Part shown: positions 43,600-50,888 of the stretch, one piece after another
Layout of the letters: each line of letters opens with the position of its first letter
How positions within the stretch are numbered: the first letter of the stretch is position 1
Source: Roseiarcus sp963767245
GTDB lineage: Bacteria; Pseudomonadota; Alphaproteobacteria; Rhizobiales; Beijerinckiaceae
Length of the DNA: 64,000 nt
Direction: 5' to 3'
NCBI GenBank assembly: GCA_963767245.1
Contig: CAVYDG010000015.1
Location: forward strand, 1 to 64,000
The notes under the pieces: generated by a model
What the model was told of the DNA's origin: nothing
The model's database searches: none
What the model saw: only the letters and a program-made list of their open reading frames with translations
Program-made: the position numbers and the translations under genes

Positions 43600-43925
43600 G
43601 AGCCGATCGCTCGCCGTCTGACGAGCTTCTGGCCGTTCTCAAAGAACATAAGGCGGACATCCTCGCACTGCTCGTTCCGCCCGTCCGCATGTTCCTTCCG
43701 TCGCCCTGCGCGTCCCTCGCCGTAGAGCGGGTGAAGAGGACTATCTGGCAGCTGCGGTCGCTCGGCTTCCGCCCCCGCCTCGACGCTGACGGCGCCCTCG
43801 TGATCGTCGACGCTTACGCGACCGCGAATAAACGTCGCGACGTCTCTCAACGCCTGCCGATTGCGGAAGTGTTCGACCAGATCGTCGCCGGCCTCACCGA
43901 GGATCCGGGGCTGCTTGATTCATAA
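43596..43925 (+). CDS. TubC-docking-like small protein, possibly 5'-truncated
   Basis: The open frame, readable back to about 43527, gives EGVTLFAKADGKLGLRADRS then PSDELLAVLKEHKADILALL, the pattern of TubC N-terminal docking-like domains seen in replication proteins of mobile elements. The only usable start is TTG 43596, overlapping the ATPase stop, which would cut the first strand of the domain. This supports a deletion joining it to the ATPase. The C-terminal half is unassigned. Confidence 0.5.
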   Translation: MRADRSPSDELLAVLKEHKADILALLVPPVRMFLPSPCASLAVERVKRTIWQLRSLGFRPRLDADGALVIVDAYATANKRRDVSQRLPIAEVFDQIVAGLTEDPGLLDS

Positions 43926-43943
43926 TGAGAGGAGGAAGCGAAA

Positions 43944-44180
43944 ATGAAACCGACGAGCAACCGTAGGCAAATGACCCCTCGCGAAGCAAGCGATGGCATC
44001 AACGAGCTCATCCGCGCTGGCTTCATCACAGTCGTCCGCGTCCGCCGCGACGGAGGCCGCGTCATCCAGTCGCTGCCTGGAGCGGACGAATGGTTTGAGG
44101 CGGTCGCCGTCTACGTCATGGCGCGCGACGGCGGCACGGTGACCGAGGCGCATCGCAAGAAGTCCGCGAAGCGTGGCTGA
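43944..44180 (+). CDS. small hypothetical protein, 78 aa
   Basis: ATG 43944 has an excellent ggaggaag ribosome site. Basic, soluble; TPREASDGINELIRAGFITV VRVRRDGGRV looks like a helix-turn-helix followed by a strand pair. No family recognised. Probably co-transcribed with the upstream genes. Confidence 0.6.
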   Translation: MKPTSNRRQMTPREASDGINELIRAGFITVVRVRRDGGRVIQSLPGADEWFEAVAVYVMARDGGTVTEAHRKKSAKRG

Positions 44181-44691
44181 TGATCAAGGATCGAGTCGAA
44201 CTGGGTTGCGACCAACAGGCGCTCATGGACGAGGTCAACTGAGCGGAAGGGCGCATTTTCGCAGCGTCAGGTTCCGCCGGCGGCGGCGAGGCTTACGATC
44301 GAGCGCCAAGGCGATCTGACCGAAGCCTATCTGATCGAGCGGGCGATCGCGGCGCTTGAGCGCGAGCAAGAGTCCGGATGAACGTCACGACGCCCCTCTT
44401 GGAGCCCATCACGCCCGGCGAGACGCGAACATGGCCGCCTCCTTAGGGCCGCGCCGACATCGCGCCATCCCGCTGTGGGCGCATCGAACGCGACGGCTAT
44501 CTGGCTATCGACGCGCATTGGATTGCGCCGGTGTTGCGCGGTCGGCTCCGATCGAGGGCCGGGTGTTGAGCCGGCTGCCGGTCCGTTCCCGGACGACGGC
44601 TCGCCAACTCGCAAGCGCACGTCGAGCCAGCGCCGCGACGCCTTGCGGGCCGATCCCCAGCACCAAGCACTCACCCAAGAGGACGACGCCA
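44181..44691. other. no convincing gene; coding-like fragments
   Basis: Short coding-like stretches (a 20-codon ORF at about 44180-44242 and frames such as LTIERQGDLTEAYLIERAIA near 44300-44370) suggest remnants of small mobile-element genes, none intact. A frame continuing into the ParB-like gene from 44356 is arginine-rich shadow sequence. Confidence 0.4.
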
Positions 44692-45495
44692 ATGACGGTC
44701 CCATACCATCCGCTCGCTGAACTGTTCCCGCTGATGGAAGGCGCGACGTTCGAGAAGCTGGTCGCCGATATCAAGGCGCATGGCCTGCACAACCCTATCA
44801 CCCTCTACGAGACGAAGATCCTCGACGGCCGCAACCGTGAGCGCGCCTGCGAGGAGGCGGCCGTGGAGCCGTTCTACGACGGCTATGACGGCGACGATCC
44901 CTTGGGCTTCGTGGTGAGCCAGAACGTCGCCCGGAGGCATCTGGACGAGAGCCAGCGGGCAATGATTGCGGCGCGGGTGGAAAACATGCCGCCGCACCGA
45001 CCGGCGGGTAAGGATGCAAATTTGCATACTTCCCGTAATGAGGCGGCGAGGCTGCTGAGCGTCAGCGTGCGCAGCGTGGCGTTGGCGTCGGCCATCTTGG
45101 ACAAGGCCGACCCCGCAGTGGTCAAGGCGGTCGAGCAGGGTCGGGTGACCGTGTCCTGCGCCAGTGAGATTATTAAGCTCAATCTCGACAGCGAAGACAC
45201 GAGTGAACTGATGACCCTGCCGAAGGGGGACATTCCGCACAACGTCGAGCGCCTCAAGACGGAGGCCAAGCGGAAGGAGGCCTTCGAGCGCATGACCCCG
45301 CAGGAATTAGAGGCGCTCGTACACCCCGACACGTCTGACGCCGACAACGACGCTGTCATGGCTGCTGTGGCCAAATGCCAGAAGGTCATGCGCGACCTGA
45401 AGCCGCGCCTAATCCTGTCCGTGGCGCTTAAATTGACGGATTGGGCAGAGACGCTAGGGCCGAGCCAGCCGCACGATGAGGAGATGCGGGCATGA
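44692..45495 (+). CDS. ParB-like nuclease-domain protein
   Basis: 267 residues from ATG 44692 (agagga 7 bp before). ParB/Srx N-terminal fold: YHPLAELFPLMEGATFEKLV, ADIKAHGLHNPITLYETKIL DGRNRERACEEA (GRNR box), then NVARRHLDESQRAMIAARVE and a central HTH (NEAARLLSVSVRSVALASAI). It resembles plasmid-borne ParB/KorB-like regulators or partition proteins rather than chromosomal ParB. No parA is visible, so a regulatory role is as likely as partition. Its end overlaps a small ORF. Confidence 0.78.
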   Translation: MTVPYHPLAELFPLMEGATFEKLVADIKAHGLHNPITLYETKILDGRNRERACEEAAVEPFYDGYDGDDPLGFVVSQNVARRHLDESQRAMIAARVENMPPHRPAGKDANLHTSRNEAARLLSVSVRSVALASAILDKADPAVVKAVEQGRVTVSCASEIIKLNLDSEDTSELMTLPKGDIPHNVERLKTEAKRKEAFERMTPQELEALVHPDTSDADNDAVMAAVAKCQKVMRDLKPRLILSVALKLTDWAETLGPSQPHDEEMRA

Positions 45496-45665
45496 ACGAG
45501 CAGCCGGATGCTGCGAGGCGGCTGAAGTGGCTCCAAAGTAAGGACGGCCTTGAGATCGAAGCTTGGGCCGTCGGCGGGCTTTGCGCAGGCTGTCAACGAA
45601 GTGCTCCAGCCCGGCGACCAGGAGTATCGGCCAACCCGTCGCCGCGAAATCGGGCCGCGAGCTAA
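45492..45665 (+). CDS. possible small protein, 57 aa
   Basis: ATG 45492 overlaps the ParB-like stop (ATGA). It starts plausibly (NEQPDAARRLKWLQSKDGLE IEAWA) but ends in an Arg/Pro/Ser-rich tail, so it may be the start of a gene cut by a frameshift or deletion. No family. Confidence 0.3.
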   Translation: MNEQPDAARRLKWLQSKDGLEIEAWAVGGLCAGCQRSAPARRPGVSANPSPRNRAAS

Positions 45666-45771
45666 ATTGAACACAATTGACTGCTACGTCGTAAAGTAAC
45701 CTGGACGACGTGGCCTTACCCATGAGGCACTTCGCTGAAGCATTCCACAATGCGATGTCGAAGGGACGACA

Positions 45772-46106
45772 TTGACCTATGTCGTCGACGAGAACTGCGT
45801 TCGTTGCAAGATTATGGATTGCGTCGAAGTGTGTCCGGTGGACTGCTTCTACGAAGGCGAGAACATGCTCGTCATCCATCCGGACGAGTGCATCGATTGC
45901 GGGGTCTGCGTGCCGGAATGCCCAGTTGCCGCGATCAAGCCGGACACCGAGCCAGGGCTGGAGAAATGGTTGCGGCTGAACGCCGAATTCGCGAAACTCT
46001 GGCCAAACATTACGATAAAAAAACCGCCTCCGCCCGACTTAAGGACTGGGAGGGGAAGCCGGGCAAATTCCAATACTTCTCGCCAAATCCGGGCGCGGGC
46101 GATTGA
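45772..46106 (+). pseudogene. fdxA: FdxA-type 7Fe ferredoxin, one base missing in a poly-A run
   Basis: TTG 45772 follows aaggga and gives the family start MTYVVDENCVRCKIMDCVEV CPVDCFYEG, with [3Fe-4S]/[4Fe-4S] cysteines, and CIDCGVCVPECPVAAIKPDT. At A7 (46017-46023) the frame is lost; adding one A gives TIKKTASARLKDWEGKPGKF QYFSPNPGAGD and TGA 46104-46106, the normal FdxA ending, about 111 residues. As written, the frame runs on to 46149 with a foreign tail, although all cluster ligands are upstream of the shift and the protein could still fold. It would carry electrons to oxidoreductases or nitrogenase-like systems. Confidence 0.88.
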
Positions 46107-46336
46107 TTCGGAGAGCCATCGCCGGCGGCGTTCGCCTCGAATAATTTAGTGCCAACCAGCGAGTTGGTCAGTTTCTCTGTCCTCCCGGCTGCCGAGCCGC
46201 CAAGGAGATCGCAAATCGGCTGGAGCATTTCGCCCGACAAGCCCGCCCGAGGGGTCACTGTTCAACCGGATTCACAACAGTCGCCAATCGCCGTTGATCC
46301 GGTCCACCGACTGATCCAAACGAAGCGTAATGGCCG

Positions 46337-46364
46337 CTCGGGGCCGCATGGCCGCGGCCCCGAG
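46337..46364 (-). terminator. groESL terminator hairpin
   Basis: CTCGGGGCCGC (46337-46347), six-base loop, GCGGCCCCGAG (46354-46364): a perfect 11-bp GC stem 17 bp beyond the groEL stop. The T run after it on the minus strand is poor. Confidence 0.65.
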
Positions 46365-46381
46365 GGCGACATCTTAGTTGA

Positions 46382-48016
46382 TCAATAGTCCATGCCGCCC
46401 ATACCACCGCCTGGCGTGGCTGGGGCCTCCTTCTTCTTCGGAGTCTCTGCGACCATAGCCTCGGTCGTGATCATGAGGCCGGCGATTGACGCGGCGTCCT
46501 GCAGTGCGACACGAACGACCTTCGCCGGGTCGACGATGCCGGCGTTCAGCATGTCGACATATTGCTCGGTCTGGGCGTCGAACCCGTAAGTCTGAGACTT
46601 GTTCTCCGTGATCTTGCCGACCACGATCGAGCCCTCTACGCCTGCGTTCTCAGCGATCTGGCGGATCGGCGCCTCAAGCGCCCTGAGCACGATGTTGATG
46701 CCGGCCTGGATGTCGGCATTCTGGTCGCTGAGCTTGCTGATCGCGGCCTTGGCCCGTAAAAGCGCCACGCCGCCTCCCGGCACGATGCCTTCTTCAACGG
46801 CCGCCTTCGTCGCGTGCATCGCATCGTCGACCCGATCCTTCTTTTCCTTGACCTCGACCTCGGTCGAACCGCCGACGCGGATCACGGCGACCCCGCCGGC
46901 AAGTTTCGCCAGCCGCTCCTGGAGCTTCTCCTTGTCGTAGTCGGAGGTGGTCTCCTCGATCTGCGCCTTGATCTGGGCAATGCGGCCCTCGATATCCTTC
47001 TTCGACCCGGCACCGTCGATGATCGTGGTGTTCTCCTTCTCGATCCGCACCCGCTTGGCGCGGCCGAGCATCTGGAGGGTCACGTTCTCGAGCTTGATGC
47101 CAAGGTCCTCGGCGATCATGGTGCCGGTGGTGAGGACGGCAATGTCCTCGAGCATGGCCTTGCGGCGATCGCCGAAACCGGGCGCCTTGACCGCCGCAAC
47201 CTTCAGGCCGCCGCGCAGCTTGTTGACGACAAGCGTCGCCAAGGCTTCACCTTCGATATCTTCGGCGACGATGAGCAGCGGCTTGCCGGCCTGAACGATC
47301 GCCTCGAGGATGGGGAGCAAAGGCTGAAGCGAGGAGAGCTTCTTCTCGTGGATGAGGATGTAGGCGTCCTCGAGCTCGGCTAGCATCTTCTCGGCGTTGG
47401 TGATGAAATAGGGCGAGAGGTAACCGCGGTCGAACTGCATCCCCTCGACCACGTCGAGTTCGGTCTCGGCGGTCTTGGCCTCCTCAACCGTAATCACGCC
47501 CTCGTTGCCGACCTTTTTCATCGCGTCGGCGATCATCTTGCCGACCGCCTTGTCGCCATTGGCCGAGATTGTGCCGACCTGGGCGATTTCTTCGGATGAT
47601 TGCACCTTCTTGGCGCGGCGCTCGATGTCCTTGACCACCGCCGCTGCCGCGATATCGATGCCGCGCTTGAGATCCATCGGGTTCATGCCGGCCGCCACCA
47701 GCTTGAGGCCCTCCTTGATGATCGAGGCGGTCAGCACCGTCGCGGTGGTGGTGCCATCGCCGGCCCTGTCACTGGTCTTCGACGCGACTTCGCGCACCAT
47801 CTGGGCGCCCATATTCTCGAACTTGTCTTCGAGTTCGATCTCCTTGGCGACTGTGACGCCGTCCTTGGTGATGCGGGGGGCGCCGTACGACTTGTCGAGC
47901 ACGACATTGCGGCCCTTGGGGCCCAGCGTCGCCTTCACGGCGTTATTGAGGATATCGACGCCGCGCAGCATTCGATCGCGTGCGTCGGCGGAGAAGCGTA
48001 CGTCTTTGGCAGACAT
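46382..48016 (-). CDS. groEL: chaperonin GroEL
   Basis: 544 residues from ATG 48016 (agggatt nine bases before; a TTG at 48025 is less likely). Full 60-kDa chaperonin: TLGPKGRNVVLDKSYGAPRI, nucleotide site GDGTTTATVL, VEEGIVPGGGVALLRA and the GGMGGMDY C-terminal tail. The 14-mer folds client proteins with GroES. It follows groES by 41 bp in the classical operon. Being surrounded by plasmid-type genes, it is likely one of several groESL copies of the organism, as is common in Hyphomicrobiales. Confidence 0.97.
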   Translation of the reverse strand: MSAKDVRFSADARDRMLRGVDILNNAVKATLGPKGRNVVLDKSYGAPRITKDGVTVAKEIELEDKFENMGAQMVREVASKTSDRAGDGTTTATVLTASIIKEGLKLVAAGMNPMDLKRGIDIAAAAVVKDIERRAKKVQSSEEIAQVGTISANGDKAVGKMIADAMKKVGNEGVITVEEAKTAETELDVVEGMQFDRGYLSPYFITNAEKMLAELEDAYILIHEKKLSSLQPLLPILEAIVQAGKPLLIVAEDIEGEALATLVVNKLRGGLKVAAVKAPGFGDRRKAMLEDIAVLTTGTMIAEDLGIKLENVTLQMLGRAKRVRIEKENTTIIDGAGSKKDIEGRIAQIKAQIEETTSDYDKEKLQERLAKLAGGVAVIRVGGSTEVEVKEKKDRVDDAMHATKAAVEEGIVPGGGVALLRAKAAISKLSDQNADIQAGINIVLRALEAPIRQIAENAGVEGSIVVGKITENKSQTYGFDAQTEQYVDMLNAGIVDPAKVVRVALQDAASIAGLMITTEAMVAETPKKKEAPATPGGGMGGMDY

Positions 48017-48057
48017 GATGTTCAATCCCTGGTTTGAGAGTCAGCGGAGAGACGGCT

Positions 48058-48375
48058 TCAGGCGGCCTTCTTCTTTGTGGCGCCTGTACCCTCGATAACG
48101 CCCATCACGTCGGACTCCTTCATGATCAAGAGGTCCTCGCCGTCGATCTTGACCTCGGTGCCGGACCATTTTCCAAACAGCACCCGATCGCCGGCCTTGA
48201 GGTCAATCGGAACGAGCTTGCCGCTTTCGTCGCGGGCTCCGGGTCCAACGGCGATGACCTCGCCTTCCTGCGGCTTTTCCTTGGCGGTATCGGGAATAAT
48301 GATGCCGCCCTTCGTCTTGTCGTCTCCTTCGATGCGGCGGACGACGACACGGTCGTGCAATGGACGGAATTTCAT
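48058..48375 (-). CDS. groES: co-chaperonin GroES
   Basis: 105 residues from ATG 48375 behind gggag; the longer frame to 48753 is spurious. MKFRPLHDRVVVRRIEGDDK TKGGIIIPDTAKEKP includes the mobile loop; VPIDLKAGDRVLFGKWSGTE VKIDGEDLLIMKESDVMGV is the barrel. The C-terminus carries an unusual short extension (EGTGATKKKAA). It caps GroEL. A degenerate CIRCE element lies about 90 bp upstream, implying HrcA control. Confidence 0.96.
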   Translation of the reverse strand: MKFRPLHDRVVVRRIEGDDKTKGGIIIPDTAKEKPQEGEVIAVGPGARDESGKLVPIDLKAGDRVLFGKWSGTEVKIDGEDLLIMKESDVMGVIEGTGATKKKAA

Positions 48376-48466
48376 AAGTTTCGCTCCCGGTTTGACCTGC
48401 GATGACGGCCTCGGGCGACATGCCCTGACGTTCCGCTCGGGTCTTAGGCCGGATAAATAGCCACCG

Positions 48467-48493
48467 CTGGCGCCCGCCACAAGAGAGTGCCAA
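48467..48493 (-). promoter_or_regulatory. CIRCE-like HrcA operator upstream of groESL
   Basis: On the gene strand: TTGGCACTC (48493-48485), nine-base spacer, GGGCGCCAG (48475-48467). The first half matches CIRCE (TTAGCACTC) in 8 of 9 bases, while the second half is degenerate (6 of 9 against GAGTGCCAA). The 9-bp spacing is exact. Confidence 0.6.
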
Positions 48494-48632
48494 AACTCCA
48501 ACGAGACGATAAGCGAACAACGCCTTCCGGTCGAGACGGACTGGACAACCGCCGATAGATCATGCGGGTCAGTTTGCCGTAGCGGAAACTGACGTCGGAG
48601 TCGGCTATCCCCTGTGAAAAATTGTTGACAGA

Positions 48633-48977
48633 ATGAGGATCGACTTGACGAACATTGCGCCTCGTTGTTGGAACAGGTCGCGAGCCGAGACAGAGCGACG
48701 TCGAGCTTTCGCCAACCGCATTTACAACGAGCGCCCTCTGATGCGATTGCCATTCATTGACCCGCCTCGAGAAGAGGTCGCTTTAGTGGCCAGCGACTTG
48801 ATCGTACGGTTCGGCCTTCACGCGCGTGATGAAGCCCTGCATTTGGCTGGACTTTCTAAGCAAATGCGTGCTCGCTGGAATAGGCAGCTCTACCGGCAAG
48901 CGGCTCGCGAGATAGAGATGAGCTTTACCGAGGCGCGAAGGCGATTGGGCGTGGAAGGTGCGCCAAAGGCGGGATGA
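48633..48977 (+). CDS. hypothetical protein, 114 aa
   Basis: Divergent from groESL. The C-terminal two thirds (IDPPREEVALVASDLIVRFG LHARDEALHLA, RARWNRQLYRQAAREIEMSF) look like a conserved helical protein; the first 35 residues are Arg-rich and may be non-coding, so ATG 48738 (MRLPFIDPP) is an alternative start. No function known. Confidence 0.5.
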   Translation: MRIDLTNIAPRCWNRSRAETERRRAFANRIYNERPLMRLPFIDPPREEVALVASDLIVRFGLHARDEALHLAGLSKQMRARWNRQLYRQAAREIEMSFTEARRRLGVEGAPKAG

Positions 48978-49418
48978 AACTCTCTGGTCGCTTCGACGTC
49001 ACCACTGGTGCGATGGGCGGCATAGGGGCGCTCTGCAACAGAAAGCAACGGCGGAGCGAACGTCTGATGGCCATGTTGACTAACCAGTAGGCGGCTCTGC
49101 GAATACCGGCGCAATTCCGGCGAAGCTCGGCATCGAAGGCGTCCCCCACGGTATCCACGATCGATAGCGCGTAGCCGAGCGGCTTCGCGGACCACCGCGA
49201 GCGCCAGTGCCATGGTCGCTACAGCCGAGCGATCCCGCGAGCCACTCATCGCAGCCTCCATCGCCTGCGGGATGAAGACGCCGCCGACTAAAACCGCTGG
49301 ACGCCGGGATAATCGGAAGGCAAGGGGTTTTCCAAATCGAGGACGGCCCGAAAAGGACCGCCCTCGAAAACCTCGAGACCGCCGGCGCGCAGCAGGCGCA
49401 CAATTGAGTGCAGGGCCG

Positions 49419-50666
49419 ATGGCGTCAGTTCGCGAGTGGCAGTTCAAGCGGAAGTTTCGCACCAATGCCTACGGCTGGCGCGCGTCGAATTTTGCCATCG
49501 GCCGCCTCAAGGAAGCTACCGCCGAAATCAGGTTCGTGGCGAAATCCGATCCGGTCGCGGCGGGAGACGGCGTCGTGTCGTTGATGGAGCGCATCTGGCC
49601 GTCGTTCCAGGGAATTGACACCTCGTCCGGCGCCCTTGGCGCTGCGGTCTTGCGCACCGAGAATGAGCTAATCCCGATCCTGACCGTCGCGCCGGCGGAC
49701 CATGCGACCAGAGGCAAGTGGCTCGAGAGATTGTTCGAGGCGGTGCAAAACGACGGCGTCGAATATCTGGCTCCGCTCGAAGATCGCTGGGGCGAGATCG
49801 CCCAATACCCGGACCTGATCGACGAATATGCAGACCGAATGATCGAAATGGTGCGGCGCGCCTGGGCCGATCACCAAACCTTCCAGCATGTAGCCGGAAT
49901 ATCGATCTGCTTGTCGTGCCTGCTCGACAGGGGCCGTTACGACGAACTTCAAGAACTCCTGGCCGCACGACGGATGAAGTTTTGGTCCTCGCACAAATTC
50001 GGCGCCGAGGCGCTGGTTCGGCAGGGATTATGGGAAGCCGCGATCGCGTTTGCAGAAGCGGCACGCAGCAGCACAAAACCCGGTTCCTCTGAAATGTCGA
50101 TCGACCGGTTTTGTGAGAAGCTATTGATCGAGCATGGTCGCTCGGATGAGGCCTATCGACGTTATGGCCTGCGCGCGGCCAGCGGCACGACGAACCTATC
50201 GGTCTACCGCTCTCTGGTTCGCACATACCCGGACCGGGACCACCGTCGGATGCTCTTGGATCTGATCGAAGCCCGCGGCGACAAGGGCAAATGGTTTGCG
50301 GCTGGGAAGGAGTCCGGGTTCTTCGACATCGCTGTCGAGTGTGCCGCCGCGCAAGGTGCAGACCCATCGACGCTGGTCCGAGCAGCCCGGGATTTCTGCG
50401 GCAAGGAGCCGCAATTCGCCGCCACCGTCGCGCTGCTTGCTCTCTCGAGCCTTCTCGCTGGCGGGGGCTATGACCCAAGCGTGTCGGAAGTCGACGACGC
50501 CGTGAAGCACCTTCTCTCTGCTTCGCGCCAGATTGGGGAGTTCGAGTGGGCGTTGCGAGAACTCGGCAAGCTGGCGGAGCGGCAGTGCGTGTCAGGCCGG
50601 GAACCGTTTCGGCATGCCATCCAGGCCGCGCTGTCGCGCTGGCATCCTGGCGAGCCCAACCTTTAA
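49419..50666 (+). CDS. conserved hypothetical helical-repeat protein
   Basis: 415 residues from ATG 49419; the upstream extension to 49212 is Arg/Pro-rich and unlikely. WQFKRKFRTNAYGWRASNFA IGRLKEA opens a long all-helical protein with alternating aliphatic and charged helices (TPR/HEAT-like solenoid), e.g. LLDRGRYDELQELLAARRMK and LVRQGLWEAAIAFAEAAR. I do not recognise a named family, but related proteins occur in mobile regions of proteobacteria. A scaffolding role is possible. It precedes topoisomerase III on the same strand. Confidence 0.68.
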   Translation: MASVREWQFKRKFRTNAYGWRASNFAIGRLKEATAEIRFVAKSDPVAAGDGVVSLMERIWPSFQGIDTSSGALGAAVLRTENELIPILTVAPADHATRGKWLERLFEAVQNDGVEYLAPLEDRWGEIAQYPDLIDEYADRMIEMVRRAWADHQTFQHVAGISICLSCLLDRGRYDELQELLAARRMKFWSSHKFGAEALVRQGLWEAAIAFAEAARSSTKPGSSEMSIDRFCEKLLIEHGRSDEAYRRYGLRAASGTTNLSVYRSLVRTYPDRDHRRMLLDLIEARGDKGKWFAAGKESGFFDIAVECAAAQGADPSTLVRAARDFCGKEPQFAATVALLALSSLLAGGGYDPSVSEVDDAVKHLLSASRQIGEFEWALRELGKLAERQCVSGREPFRHAIQAALSRWHPGEPNL

Positions 50667-50888
50667 CAACCACGGGCGACGACGCTTCAGCCTGACCGGT
50701 CACCGCTGGGCCGCCCGGAATTAAACGCTTCACCACCTTGGCAGCGCTGCGCTTCCCCGGCTCTCAAGCGTTTTCGTAACTGACGCCCACTCCAAAAGTC
50801 ACTTGCAACTCGATCGTGTTATCGATACCGTGTTCTCTATACGTTCTTCTGCACTCGCACCTCGACTAAATCCCCGAACGAGACCCGC

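Noticed and set aside
44356..44691. N-terminal extension of the ParB-like protein
   Set aside because: Arg-rich low-quality residues; ATG 44692 has a ribosome site and starts at the conserved domain.
48376..48753. N-terminal extension of GroES
   Set aside because: GroES starts at MKFRPLHDR with its own ribosome site; the extension overlaps the CIRCE-like operator.
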